The position numbers were made by a program, and so were the translations under genes. The notes under the pieces were generated by a model. It saw only the letters and a program-made list of their open reading frames with translations. It was not told the origin of the DNA and made no database searches. From Lyngbya sp. HA4199-MV5 (lineage in GTDB: Bacteria > Cyanobacteriota > Cyanobacteriia > Leptolyngbyales > Leptolyngbyaceae): a stretch of DNA of 64,000 bases. The stretch covers positions 18,410-82,409 of the forward strand of contig JAHHHL010000028.1 in the NCBI GenBank assembly GCA_019359375.1, read 5' to 3'. Positions 54,159-63,671 of the stretch are shown here, piece by piece (the stretch's first letter is position 1; every line of letters starts with the position of its first letter).

Positions 54159-55703
54159 TCATTGCAATCGATCAAGCAAATGATCCGCGACTCGCAAAGC
54201 ATTGGCAATAATGGTTAGCGTTGGATTTGAACCAATATTAGAGGGAAAAAAACTTCCATCGACGACGTACAAATTATCAATTTCATGCGTGCGGCAATGG
54301 AGATCTAAAACCGAGGCGGTGGGATCAGTGCCGAAGCGACAGGTGCCGCACTGATGCGCGACCCAGCGTAAGGGAAAATTGCTCTGGTAGTAGCGCGACT
54401 CCGTTAGCCAACCCATATCCATGTCGATCGATTTCAATACTTCAATCCACCGCTGCACCAGCCGCTGAAATGACTCAGTGTTATTTTCGGTGTAGTCGAG
54501 TTGAATGTGGTCTCCCTTTAGGTGGACTCGGTTATTGGGATCGGGTAGATCTTCACCCATCAGCCACCAATCGACGGAGTGGGCGGCTGCGTCTTTGGGC
54601 GAAATGGTTTCCCCCGTTTTCACAGGTACATCATCCATCAGCATTTCTTTGTTGACTTTGCCCGATAGCTGCACCTGTCCCATCGGGTAAGGAAAATCCG
54701 GTTCGCCCCAGTAAAAATCGTTCACACCCAGAGTTTTTTGAAACACAGTGGCATTTTCTTGCTTCGACAACCCCACAACCACGCCACAGTTGTGTTTCAT
54801 AAAATTGCGCCCGACTTGATCAGAGCGATTGGCTAATCCATTGGGATGTTGATCATTGTGCGATCGTAACAGCAGCGCGGCTGAATTAATGGCACCACAG
54901 GCAACGATCACAATATCGCCTCGAAACAGTTTCACTTCACCCGCCATCTCCGTTTCAACGGCAGTCACTTCACGACCAGAAGTGCTGGTGTGCAACCGTT
55001 TTACCTTGGCTTCTGTGAGCAACGTCACGTTAGAATGCTGCATGGCTGGGCGGACTCCCATCACTTCTGCATCGGCTTTGGCATGAACCAGACAGGGGTG
55101 CCCATCACAGGTTTCACAGCGAATACACTCGCTTAAAAAGGCTTGAGCTTCGTTCAACTTAATTGCCATCGGCAAGTAAAACGGTTGGAAGCCCTTTGTT
55201 TTCAAGTCATCATGCACTTTCTGAATGCGCGGCTCATGGCTGATGGCAGGAAAGGCATACTCCTCGCTTGTCCAGGGTTCCGTAGGGTCAAGTCCGCGCT
55301 TACCGTGGACGTTGTAGAGTTTTTCGGCTTGCGTGTAGTAAGGTTCAAAATCGGCGTACTTCAGGCTCCAGGCGGGAGAAATGCCGCCTTTGTGCACGAC
55401 ATCATTAAACTCTGCTTCCCGCGCTCGAAACAGCGTGCCACCATAAAACTTGGTGTTGCCACCGACCCAGTAGCCCGCAGCAGGATGCAGTGCCTCGCCG
55501 TTCTTATCTTGCCAGGGTCCTGCGTTAAAGTAGCGCTCTGCTGTGAATACTTGCTTCGGGTCCCAATTTGCCTTTTCTCTCGGTAAAAACGTACCGCGAT
55601 CGAGGATTAAAATTTGCTTACTGCTGGGTGCGAGGCGATGGGCTAACGTTGCGCCACCCGCTCCAGTGCCAATAATGATGATGTCGTAGCGATCGTCTGT
55701 CAT
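54159..55703 (-). CDS. GMC-family FAD oxidoreductase (choline dehydrogenase-like)
   Basis: A 514-residue flavoprotein. N-terminal FAD motif YDIIIIGTGAGGATLAHRLAPSS, the GMC signature region WVGGNTKFYGGTLFRAR, and the C-terminal catalytic stretch VAHQCGTCRFGTDP with LYVVDGSFFPSNIGSNPTLTIIANALRVAD. A cysteine cluster (CIRCETCDGHPC) around residue 200 is typical of one bacterial GMC subgroup. It is first in a GMC-SDR-VOC operon, which looks like a small oxidation pathway for an alcohol or sugar derivative. A palindromic repeat element lies just upstream of the start. Confidence 0.92.
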   Translation of the reverse strand: MTDDRYDIIIIGTGAGGATLAHRLAPSSKQILILDRGTFLPREKANWDPKQVFTAERYFNAGPWQDKNGEALHPAAGYWVGGNTKFYGGTLFRAREAEFNDVVHKGGISPAWSLKYADFEPYYTQAEKLYNVHGKRGLDPTEPWTSEEYAFPAISHEPRIQKVHDDLKTKGFQPFYLPMAIKLNEAQAFLSECIRCETCDGHPCLVHAKADAEVMGVRPAMQHSNVTLLTEAKVKRLHTSTSGREVTAVETEMAGEVKLFRGDIVIVACGAINSAALLLRSHNDQHPNGLANRSDQVGRNFMKHNCGVVVGLSKQENATVFQKTLGVNDFYWGEPDFPYPMGQVQLSGKVNKEMLMDDVPVKTGETISPKDAAAHSVDWWLMGEDLPDPNNRVHLKGDHIQLDYTENNTESFQRLVQRWIEVLKSIDMDMGWLTESRYYQSNFPLRWVAHQCGTCRFGTDPTASVLDLHCRTHEIDNLYVVDGSFFPSNIGSNPTLTIIANALRVADHLLDRLQ

Positions 55704-55713
55704 AAGACTGTGG

Positions 55714-55841
55714 ACTAAATAACTTGAAATTCTATGTAGGATGCCGTTGGCGTAGCGTAACGCATTGACTCCGGACTTTGATGCCTTACGGCTAGCGGTT
55801 AGCTTATCCTACGAAATTCGATGTTATTTAATTCTCATTCC
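55714..55841. repeat. Palindromic element with TAAATAAC/AATTAAATAAC arms
   Basis: Left arm TAAATAACTTGAAATTC and right arm GAAATTCGATGTTATTTAA are inverted repeats. Inside are GTAGGATG and ATCCTAC plus further inverted segments. The right arm, read in reverse (GGAATGAGAATTAAATAAC), matches the left arm of the element at 29448. It sits 11 bp upstream of the GMC start codon, where it would separate promoter and gene. Confidence 0.7.
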
Positions 55842-56001
55842 ATAGCAAGAACTTCACTGTTAAGCCTGAGAGTTTGGGAGCACGATCGCAATTACACGAT
55901 CGAGATTCTTTAAATCGCGATTCATTCATTGGTGCAGACGCATAAAAGCACGATCGTCAGTCTGAATAGCTTCAGTCTGTATACACTGCCTTTAAACGCC
56001 T

Positions 56002-57117
56002 TTAAATGGTTCGCATTTGCTGAAGCACCTGCCGAATTACGGCTGTGGGTACTTGATCCGTGACGATCGCCGCGCCAATCTGTGTTGGCAAAACGAATCG
56101 CACCTGTCCTGCTTCTACTTTTTTGTCTGATTGTAAGGATGACAAAATAGCATCCAGATCAATGTTGACAGGTAGGCGAGTGGGCAACTGCGCCTTCTCT
56201 AACAAGGTTAGCTGTCGTTGGGCATCCGTCTCCCGCCAGAGTTGAAGCGCTACGGCAATCTCTGCGGCAGCCACCATGCCGATCGCCACCGCCTCGCCAT
56301 GATTAACCACTTGATAGCCCGTTAAACTTTCAACCGCATGACCGATCGTATGTCCATAGTTCAAAATTGCCCGGAGTCCAGCTTCCTTCTCATCTTTGCT
56401 CACAACGTGTGCCTTTGCCTGACAGGAGTGAGTCAGCATCGCTTGCAGCAGTTCTGCACTTAAGTTAGAGAGCTGATCGAGGTGGGGCGCGGCTTCTAGC
56501 TGAGCGAATAGATTTGCATCCCAAATCACGCCGTACTTGATGACTTCTGCGATCGCAGCCCGAAATTCTCGCACAGGCAGCGTTTGCAGCACTTGCGGAT
56601 CGATCAACACCAGACGCGGTTGATGAAACGCGCCAATCAAATTTTTGCCATTGGGATGGTTGACCCCCGTTTTACCCCCGATCGCCGCATCCACCATTGC
56701 CAGTAACGACGTTGGCACCTGCACCACATTAACCCCACGTAGCCAGGTTGCGGCGGCAAAGCCCGTCATATCGCCAATAATTCCACCACCCAGGGCAACA
56801 AAGGTGGACGATCGCTCCAGCCGATTCGCCAGCGCTGCATCATAGATCTTGGTCAGCGTTTCTAGCGTTTTGTATGGCTCCCCATCTGGTAAAAGACACA
56901 TCGCCACCGTAAAGCCTGCCTGTTCCAGAGAGGCGATCGTCCGCTTGCCATAGTGCTCAAACACGACTGGATTGGACACCACTAAAACGCGGCTACCCAA
57001 TTTCAGCGGATGCTCGATCGTACCCTGCATCCAGGTACCTAGCTGATCGAGGCTACCAGGCGCGATCGTAACGTTGTAAGCATGCTGCGGTAAGTTGACC
57101 GGGATAACGGATTGCAT
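56002..57117 (-). CDS. aroB: 3-dehydroquinate synthase
   Basis: A 371-residue AroB, converting DAHP to 3-dehydroquinate with NAD+ and a divalent metal. Motifs are [53 protein letters not shown] (abridged reading of the conserved core), the metal-binding region [17 protein letters not shown], and [16 protein letters not shown]. Complete length. Transcribed away from petL. Confidence 0.96.
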   Translation of the reverse strand: MQSVIPVNLPQHAYNVTIAPGSLDQLGTWMQGTIEHPLKLGSRVLVVSNPVVFEHYGKRTIASLEQAGFTVAMCLLPDGEPYKTLETLTKIYDAALANRLERSSTFVALGGGIIGDMTGFAAATWLRGVNVVQVPTSLLAMVDAAIGGKTGVNHPNGKNLIGAFHQPRLVLIDPQVLQTLPVREFRAAIAEVIKYGVIWDANLFAQLEAAPHLDQLSNLSAELLQAMLTHSCQAKAHVVSKDEKEAGLRAILNYGHTIGHAVESLTGYQVVNHGEAVAIGMVAAAEIAVALQLWRETDAQRQLTLLEKAQLPTRLPVNIDLDAILSSLQSDKKVEAGQVRFVLPTQIGAAIVTDQVPTAVIRQVLQQMRTI

Positions 57118-57322
57118 GGAAGGCGTGGTGAGCTTTAAGTTTTAAGTTTAGGGCAGTCATCAGTGAATCAGTCACGAGTGTATAAAACTAGCATCCTTGA
57201 CCGCTAACCATTGACAACTGACCACCAACCCGCTGAGCCTCCTCCTCAGTTTATTTGCTCAGGGGCATCTTCTGCGACCCATTCTTTTGTATAGTTTTGC
57301 TAGTTACGTGGAGAAATCACGC

Positions 57323-57415
57323 ATGGCATTTGTACTTTACCCGCTTTTGTTGGGTGCTGCTTTTGGAGCGGCGATCGGGCTGTTCTTTATCTTTCGGTCA
57401 GCCAAGCTCATTTAA
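57323..57415 (+). CDS. petL: Cytochrome b6f subunit PetL-like peptide (30 aa)
   Basis: A 30-residue single-helix membrane peptide. A central hydrophobic segment with glycines (LLLGAAFGAAIGLFFIF) ends in RSAKLI. The length, the GIA/GAAIGL helix and the terminal RSAK-I match cyanobacterial PetL, a small subunit that stabilises the cytochrome b6f complex in the thylakoid. GGAG lies 9 bases upstream of the ATG. It is too short for most gene callers and is divergent from aroB. Confidence 0.65.
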   Translation: MAFVLYPLLLGAAFGAAIGLFFIFRSAKLI

Positions 57416-57459
57416 CCTATAGCTAGCAGGTTGGGTGGGGCGTTCTCATACAAGCCAAA

Positions 57460-57491
57460 AAAGGCTTCCCAAACGTCTTCGGGAAGCCTTT
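57460..57491. terminator. Bidirectional hairpin terminator between petL and the 35-aa gene
   Basis: AAAGGCTTCCC and GGGAAGCCTTT form a perfect 11-bp stem with a 10-base loop. The minus strand has a six-T run after the stem, the plus strand a shorter one. It serves both convergent small genes. Confidence 0.88.
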
Positions 57492-57539
57492 CCACTCAAT
57501 AACAAACCGTTAGCGCTAACATCTCGTCTTCAATGAACC

Positions 57540-57647
57540 TTAAAACCAGGCTGTTCTAGAAGGGTTTTGGGCTGCAAACCATGTCCAGGTGCCAAGTGTG
57601 GCAGCAAGCAGCCAACCGCTGAAAAGCACTACAGCTAGTGTTAACAT
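57540..57647 (-). CDS. 35-residue single-helix membrane peptide of unknown family
   Basis: An unannotated-size gene on the minus strand: ATG at 57647 preceded by AAAGGAGG four bases away, one of the best ribosome-binding sites in the window, and a strong terminator ~50 bp after its TAA. The peptide is one hydrophobic helix (LAVVLFSGWLLAATLGTW) followed by an aromatic, polar tail ending TAWF. It resembles small photosynthetic or respiratory complex subunits in design, but I cannot match it to PetM, PetN, PsbX, PsaM or others. Its convergent neighbour is the PetL-like gene. Confidence 0.65.
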   Translation of the reverse strand: MLTLAVVLFSGWLLAATLGTWTWFAAQNPSRTAWF

Positions 57648-58376
<729 letters not shown>

Positions 58377-58378
58377 GG

Positions 58379-58515
58379 GGGAGTGGGGAGTAGGGAGTAG
58401 GGAGTAGGGAGTAGGGAGTAGGGAGGAAGTTTTGAGTGAGGAGGAAAGGATAAAAGATAAAAACTTAGCCTTCTGCCCTCTGCCTTCTGCCCTCTGCCTT
58501 CTGCCTCTTCACTCC
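58379..58515. repeat. GGGAGTA heptamer array and CTCTGCC tract
   Basis: Five tandem GGGAGTA heptamers (about 58388-58424) are followed by purine-rich sequence and then CCTTCTGCCCTCTGCC repeats. The last repeats lie about 40 bp upstream of the inferred recR start. Confidence 0.85.
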
Positions 58516-58555
58516 CCTTCGCGCTAAAATTGATCTAGATTCGGAGGGACTTCCA

Positions 58556-59152
58556 ACGGTTTACACACGCCCCCTTGCCCGCTTAATTGAGCAACTGCAA
58601 CATCTTCCTGGTGTTGGTCCCAAGACGGCACAGCGACTGGCGCTTCATATCCTCAAGCGATCGGACGATGAGGTAAAAGCGCTGGCAAATGCGCTGATGG
58701 AAGCAAAACAGCAGGTTGGCTATTGTTCCGTATGCTTTCACCTTTCCGCAGAGCCTGTCTGCGAAATTTGCCGTACCCCTAGCCGCGATAGCCAGACTAT
58801 CTGTGTAGTGGCGGATTCTAGGGATGTTATTGCGCTCGAAAAAACACGCGAATATCGAGGCAAATATCACGTTCTGGGTGGTCTCATTTCGCCAATGGAC
58901 GGCATTGGACCAGAACAACTGCACATTCAACCGCTGATCCGCCGGGTGAAGCAGCAAAACATTGCTGAAGTCATTATGGCGATCAGTCCCAGTGTTGAAG
59001 GCGAAACAACTACTCTTTATGTGGGGCACTTGCTCAAACATTTCACAAAAGTGACCCGCATCGCCTTTGGGCTACCGATGGGCGGCGATCTGGAATATGC
59101 CGATGAAGTAACGCTGGCAAGGGCACTAGAAGGTCGGCGAGAGTTGGATTAA
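58556..59152 (+). CDS. recR: Recombination protein RecR, inferred ACG start
   Basis: A 198-residue RecR acting with RecO/RecF in gap repair. The N-terminal helix-hairpin-helix ([17 protein letters not shown]), a four-cysteine zinc site (YCSVC then CEIC) and a Toprim domain ([28 protein letters not shown]) are complete, ending in [12 protein letters not shown]. Conserved RecR N-termini begin Met-x-Tyr-Thr-Arg-Pro-Leu; here [13 protein letters not shown] is preceded by ACG at 58556, with GGAGGG seven bases upstream. No ATG, GTG or TTG is in frame between the upstream stop (58466) and 58697. Starting at ATG 58697 would delete the HhH motif. Confidence 0.85.
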   Translation, partial: TVYTRPLARLIEQLQHLPGVGPKTAQRLALHILKRSDDEVKALANALMEAKQQVGYCSVCFHLSAEPVCEICRTPSRDSQTICVVADSRDVIALEKTREYRGKYHVLGGLISPMDGIGPEQLHIQPLIRRVKQQNIAEVIMAISPSVEGETTTLYVGHLLKHFTKVTRIAFGLPMGGDLEYADEVTLARALEGRRELD

Positions 59153-59153
59153 G

Positions 59154-59365
59154 GGGCAGAGGGCAGAAGGCAGGAGGCGGACATGGACGCGGAGGAAGCT
59201 AGGGAAGCAGAGGAAGCTATGGGAAGCGGGGAGGCAAGGGAAGCAAAAGAGGAAAAAGATTTGGTTGTTAGATGTTGGGTTTTAGGAGTAGGAGACAGAT
59301 TTAACTTCAAACTCCCAATCTTCCCCTGCCCCCTCTGCTCCTCCTGCCTCTGCCCCCTCCGCCCC
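59154..59365. repeat. Purine-rich and CTGCCCC low-complexity tract
   Basis: GGCAGAAGGCAGGAGG and GGAAGC/GAGGAAGC units run through an open frame that has no protein character, followed by CCCCTCTGCTCC/TGCCTCTGCCCC runs that end 2 bp before the next start codon. Confidence 0.75.
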
Positions 59366-59367
59366 TC

Positions 59368-60315
59368 ATGAAGCTGCTCGATCGCCTGAAGCCATTGCTA
59401 CGCTGGAGCATTCTGGGTGGAACGCTGTTCTTTTTAGGCTCGGTGTTGCAGCAGCATTGGCAGAAGGTAGTGGCGATTCGGCTGGAGGGTGTTGGTTGGG
59501 CGTGTTTGGCGATCGCCCTTGGCATTACTCTCTTTGCCCACATCTGCGCTGGGGCAGTCTGGAGTTACCTGTTGCAAGCGTTGCGCCAACCTGTGAATGG
59601 GGTGGAACTGGTGCAGGTCTACCTCCAAACGACGATCGCCAAATACCTGCCAGGAAATGTTTGGCACTACTACGGTCGGGTGACGGGTGCCACGAAAGCA
59701 GGGGCGACTCTCGAAACGGCGACCGTGAGCGTTTTGCTAGAACCGTTGTTAATGGCCGCCGCTGCTCTGCTGGTAACCGTGTTGGGCAGTCAGCCGATTG
59801 TGGCACGCTATGGACTATCGGCGATCGGGCTTCAATGGGCAAGCCTACTCCTGGTGCTAGCGGCTGTGCATCCCCGCATCATCAACCCGCTTATGCGTAC
59901 TTTAGGAAGATGGAAGCGGAACGGAAAACTGAAGCAGAACGCAACCAGACCTGTGATCGAAACGCTCCCTTTTCAATTGGAACATTACCCCCTTATCCCG
60001 TTGGTGGGAGAGATGGGGTTTCTGCTGCTACGTGGTGTGGGCTTTTTGCTGACATTTCTAGCCCTTAGCCCGGTTCTGCCGGGTCAACTGCCGCTACTGC
60101 TGAGTGCGTTTAGTCTAGCCTGGTTGCTGGGTTTAGTGGTGCCAGGTGCCCCCGGCGGTATTGGGGTGTTTGAGGCAACGACGATCGCGCTTCTTGGTCA
60201 AACCTTCTCTCCTGGCTTAATTCTCAGCGTCGTGGCGCTTTATCGGCTTGTTAGCATTCTGGCAGAAGCGATCGGGGCTGCACTCGCATGGCTCGACGCA
60301 CAGCGTTCTGCTTAG
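59368..60315 (+). CDS. LPG-synthase-like transmembrane protein (UPF0104 family)
   Basis: A 315-residue membrane protein with about eight helices, matching the flippase-like domain of lysylphosphatidylglycerol synthase and the UPF0104 family. Visible segments are WACLAIALGITLFAHICAGAVWSYLL, the amphipathic VYLQTTIAKYLPGNVWHYYGRV (YLPGxxW is family typical) and LSAFSLAWLLGLVVPGAPGGIGVFEAT near the C-terminus (PGGxGxxE motif). It may translocate a lipid-linked substrate. No Shine-Dalgarno sequence is visible because a repeat tract precedes the ATG. Confidence 0.88.
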   Translation: MKLLDRLKPLLRWSILGGTLFFLGSVLQQHWQKVVAIRLEGVGWACLAIALGITLFAHICAGAVWSYLLQALRQPVNGVELVQVYLQTTIAKYLPGNVWHYYGRVTGATKAGATLETATVSVLLEPLLMAAAALLVTVLGSQPIVARYGLSAIGLQWASLLLVLAAVHPRIINPLMRTLGRWKRNGKLKQNATRPVIETLPFQLEHYPLIPLVGEMGFLLLRGVGFLLTFLALSPVLPGQLPLLLSAFSLAWLLGLVVPGAPGGIGVFEATTIALLGQTFSPGLILSVVALYRLVSILAEAIGAALAWLDAQRSA

Positions 60316-60793
60316 TTTCCCTTGCAGCGACGTATCCCAGCATCACAGAAATTCTGCAAAACAAGCAAGCAAGCATGAATTGCGCTGCGTCTAGAGGCTG
60401 GGGGAGTCAAAGACCTCAAGATTTCAATTAAGGTGATTTTTAGCTAAAAATTTACCCGTAGTGCGAGCGTCTCGCTCGCGTCGTGGGCAAGATGCCCACA
60501 CTACAAAGGTCATTTAATTGCTGAAATCTCCTAAAGACTGGAATCTCAACCCGACGGTTCTGATGCCTTAACGGTGAGGTTAAGAGTGACAAGAATCAGT
60601 GAAGTGGCACAGAAATAATCGATATCTTGTGAGCATTCACCTAAGATTGATGCGACGTAGCCAGATTTGTGCTGTCTCTGGAGCAATGTTTGGACGATGA
60701 AACATCCGGTCTAGAACTTTCTGCCTTTGGCTTTACTTTGTGTGGCAACGCTCATGAACACACCCATTCACTCGATCGCAACGGAGCCAATTC
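60316..60793. other. 478-bp spacer with a palindromic element
   Basis: It contains the palindromic element at 60413-60534. The remainder up to the mannose-1-phosphate guanylyltransferase start likely holds its promoter; no gene is visible. Confidence 0.4.
60413..60534. repeat. Palindromic element with GATTTC/GAAATC termini
   Basis: Outer arms AAGATTTCAATTAA and TTTAATTGCTGAAATCT enclose GTAGTG/CACTAC, which in turn encloses two hairpins, GCGAGCGTCTCGCTCGC and GTGGGCAAGATGCCCAC. Its right end (AATCTCCTAA) matches the terminus of the element at 26554. This core is widely distributed in cyanobacterial genomes as far as I recall. No coding content. Confidence 0.8.
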
Positions 60794-61876
60794 ATGATGC
60801 CTAGTCAATTTGTGCCTGTCATTCTCGCGGGTGGCAAAGGTGAGCGGTTTTGGCCCCTCAGCCGCAGAAATCGACCCAAGCAGTTCCTCAGTCTGGATGG
60901 CAGCGGTCGTAGCTTGCTTCAGGCGACGGCAGAACGGTTGCTGTCGATCGCAGGCGGCTGGGATTCCATCTGGGTTGTCACAGCCTCCCATCTGGCAGAG
61001 GGCGTGAGAGAACAATTGCCTGAGTTGCCCGAAGCCAACCTGCTGATTGAGCCAGAAGGACGCGATACGGCTCCTGCTGTCGCCTGGAGCACCTTACAAA
61101 TTGCCGAGCGCTATGGCAAAGATACCGTGGTTGCTTTCTTCCCCGCTGATCACTGGATTGCCGACAATGCGACCTTTGAAGCCACATTGCACGCAGCGGC
61201 AGCACTTGCCCGGAAAGAAGACGCGATCGTCACGTTAGGCATCACGCCAACCTTTCCCTCCACAGGCTACGGCTACATTCAAGCAGGCGACACGATCGGC
61301 ACCTATGGCACGCAGGATGAGCAGAAAGGCTTTCCCGCCTACCGGGTGACTCGCTTTACCGAAAAGCCCGATCGTGACACAGCCGAACAATTCCTTGCCA
61401 CTGGCACCTTTAGCTGGAACAGCGGGATGTTTGTCTTTCGTGCTGGGGTAGCGCTGGATGAACTGCTGGTCTACGCACCCGAAATCCTGAGTCCGTTAGA
61501 AGAGCAAGGGGTAGATGCCTATCCCACCCTGCCCAAAAAGAGCATTGACTATGCCCTCATGGAAAAAACTCAGCAGGCATACGTGCTACCCGTTGCCTTT
61601 GGCTGGGATGACCTGGGCGACTGGAACGCGATCGAACGCTTGCTCAAAGGCGAAGACTCAAATGTCGAACTTGCCCGACACATTGGGTTAGATACTCACG
61701 GCGCACTGTTCTATGCCACCGAACAGGATGACCTTATCGTCACGATCGGGCTGGAAGATACCGTCATTGTGCGCGATGGCAAAGTGACGCTGATTGTCAA
61801 AAAAGACCGGACACAAGAAATCAAGCAAGTATTGAAGGAAATTCAAGCCGATCCACAGTTCAAAGATCTGCTTTAG
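60794..61876 (+). CDS. manC: Mannose-1-phosphate guanylyltransferase
   Basis: A 360-residue nucleotidyltransferase making GDP-mannose from GTP and mannose 1-phosphate for glycans. Motifs are VILAGGKGERFWPLSRRNRPKQFLSL, NLLIEPEGRDTAPAVAWS, FFPADHWI, GYGYIQAG, VTRFTEKPDRDTAEQFL, and FSWNSGMFVFRAG. The short single-domain length fits the ManC-type enzyme without the fused isomerase. Two adjacent ATG codons (60794 and 60797) are possible starts. Confidence 0.93.
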   Translation: MMPSQFVPVILAGGKGERFWPLSRRNRPKQFLSLDGSGRSLLQATAERLLSIAGGWDSIWVVTASHLAEGVREQLPELPEANLLIEPEGRDTAPAVAWSTLQIAERYGKDTVVAFFPADHWIADNATFEATLHAAAALARKEDAIVTLGITPTFPSTGYGYIQAGDTIGTYGTQDEQKGFPAYRVTRFTEKPDRDTAEQFLATGTFSWNSGMFVFRAGVALDELLVYAPEILSPLEEQGVDAYPTLPKKSIDYALMEKTQQAYVLPVAFGWDDLGDWNAIERLLKGEDSNVELARHIGLDTHGALFYATEQDDLIVTIGLEDTVIVRDGKVTLIVKKDRTQEIKQVLKEIQADPQFKDLL

Positions 61877-61881
61877 TTGCT

Positions 61882-61957
61882 AGGTTTTAGGGGTTAGTTG
61901 TGAGAGTCTTCAAGAAAGCTTTCCAACCAACAACCAACAACCAACAACCAACAACTG
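61882..61957. repeat. CCAACAA heptamer array
   Basis: After GTTTTAGGGGTTAG-type sequence, four tandem CCAACAA heptamers occupy 61927-61954, immediately before the next ATG. There is no ribosome-binding site between the array and the start codon. Confidence 0.88.
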
Positions 61958-61958
61958 C

Positions 61959-63611
61959 ATGTTTTCCCGCCTTGCCCAATCCAGCGCTCGTCAACGCGAA
62001 ATTGCCGAAGTCGTCCTCCGTAACGGGTGGGGCTATATGCGGCGACTGCTCACAGGCACCAAAGCTGAAGAACCACAACTGCCACCCCCGGCTGTCTTAC
62101 GCAATATTCTGGTTGAGCTGGGTCCCGTTTACGTCAAGTTAGGACAGTTGCTCAGCACACGTCCCGATTTGCTACCGCCAGAGTATATAACTGAGTTGAC
62201 GGCACTCCAGGCAGAAGTCCCAGCCGTTGCATGGCAAGAGGTGGAAGTGGTCATCCGGCAGCAGTTGCGTCGTCCGCTGGAAGAGGTGTTTACGACCATT
62301 AACCATCAGCCCGTTGCAGCGGGTTCGATCGCCCAGACCCATCGGGCAACCCTGGCAGATGGTCGAGAAGCCGCGCTTAAAATTCAGCGCCCCGGCATTG
62401 AGGCGATCGTCGATCAGGATATTGCTCTCATTCGCACCCTGGCAGATCTAGTCTCGCGCACTAACTTCGGCAAGTACTACGACCTCAAGGCACTGGCAGA
62501 AGAATTTGCTACAGCACTTTTGGGCGAACTGAATTTCATGCTGGAAGCCACGCACACCGACCAGCTTCGCAACAACCTGTCCACCAGCCGCTGGTTTGAT
62601 CCTCAAAGATTAGTCGTTCCCGAAATTTTTTGGGCGTTGACGACCGAAAAGCTGCTGGTGATGGAATGGTTGGATGGCGTGCCGCTCTTGCAAGGCAATT
62701 TTTCTGGTGTGGGCTATGGCGGCGATGCAACAGCCGAAAGTCGGGCGATCGTCAGCTTACTCGTCAACGCCTTCTTTCAGCAGATTTATATCGACGGTTT
62801 CTTTCATGCCGACCCGCATCCCGGCAATTTGTTTTATTTAAGGGATGGACGGGTGGCATTGCTCGACTGTGGCATGGTCGGTCGCCTTGATCCCCGCACC
62901 CAACAAGTCCTCACCGAAATGCTGCTGGCGATCGTTAACCTCGATGCCCAACGCTGCACCCAGCTCACCCTGCAACTGGCAGAATCTGTACAGCCCGTTA
63001 ATCTGGCACAACTGGAAAGCGACTACGATCGCCTCCTGCGTCGCTACTACAACCTCAACCTGGCACAGGTCAACTTTAGCCAACTCTTTTACGACATCCT
63101 CCAGCGTGCCAGAGCCAACCATCTGCGCGTTCCTGGCAATATGGGACTCTACGCCAAAACCCTGGCAAACCTGGAAAGCGTTGCCCGCAAACTTGACCCC
63201 GACTTTAACCTGTCTGACCAGATCAAACCCCTGATGACGGATTTGTTTCGGCGGCAGCTGGTTGGCGAAGCCCCACTTCAGGCACTCTTACGCACTGCGC
63301 TGGATCTCAAAACCCTTTCGCTCCAATCACCGCGCCAACTGGAACTGCTGCTCGATCGCGTCACCTCCGAAACCCTCCAGTGGAACCTGAACTTACGCGA
63401 TCTTGACCCCCTCCGCCGCAGCGTAGATGACTCTGCCAATCGCCTGTCGTTTAGCATTGTGGTAGGAGCCTTGATTATGGGCGCGGCGACCATCCTGGCA
63501 AACGATCGCACCGGGCGGCTCTTTTGGGTCAGCAGTGCCCTCTTCTTTTCTGCTAGTTTTCTGGGACTCTGGCTGATTGTCAGCATTCTGCGATCGGGGC
63601 GGCTACGTTAA
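61959..63611 (+). CDS. UbiB/ABC1/AarF family atypical kinase
   Basis: A 550-residue UbiB-family protein. The family KxGQ motif is GPVYVKLGQLLSTRPDLLPPEYI, the ATP-binding lysine region is EAALKIQRPGI, and the catalytic segment is DGFFHADPHPGNLFYLRDGRVALLDCGMVG. Two C-terminal membrane helices (about 495-545: FSIVVGALIMGAATIL and ALFFSASFLGLWLIVSIL) anchor it. UbiB members support isoprenoid quinone or other lipid metabolism; plastid and cyanobacterial members (ABC1K) affect plastoquinone and tocopherol. It starts 2 bp after a CCAACAA heptamer array. Confidence 0.93.
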   Translation: MFSRLAQSSARQREIAEVVLRNGWGYMRRLLTGTKAEEPQLPPPAVLRNILVELGPVYVKLGQLLSTRPDLLPPEYITELTALQAEVPAVAWQEVEVVIRQQLRRPLEEVFTTINHQPVAAGSIAQTHRATLADGREAALKIQRPGIEAIVDQDIALIRTLADLVSRTNFGKYYDLKALAEEFATALLGELNFMLEATHTDQLRNNLSTSRWFDPQRLVVPEIFWALTTEKLLVMEWLDGVPLLQGNFSGVGYGGDATAESRAIVSLLVNAFFQQIYIDGFFHADPHPGNLFYLRDGRVALLDCGMVGRLDPRTQQVLTEMLLAIVNLDAQRCTQLTLQLAESVQPVNLAQLESDYDRLLRRYYNLNLAQVNFSQLFYDILQRARANHLRVPGNMGLYAKTLANLESVARKLDPDFNLSDQIKPLMTDLFRRQLVGEAPLQALLRTALDLKTLSLQSPRQLELLLDRVTSETLQWNLNLRDLDPLRRSVDDSANRLSFSIVVGALIMGAATILANDRTGRLFWVSSALFFSASFLGLWLIVSILRSGRLR

Positions 63612-63671
63612 TGCTTGCTGCCTTTTTAGTATATTCGAGGAATAGTTACAACGTTTGAGCGATCGCTATCC

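Noticed and set aside
58583..59041. 152-codon minus-strand frame antisense to recR
   Set aside because: RecR homology on the plus strand is unambiguous; the antisense frame is a shadow.
59183..59371. Open frame of 62 codons rich in Glu, Ala and Gly between recR and the LPG-synthase-like gene
   Set aside because: It is a reading of purine-rich low-complexity repeat DNA, with no ribosome-binding site and no protein-like composition at its end.
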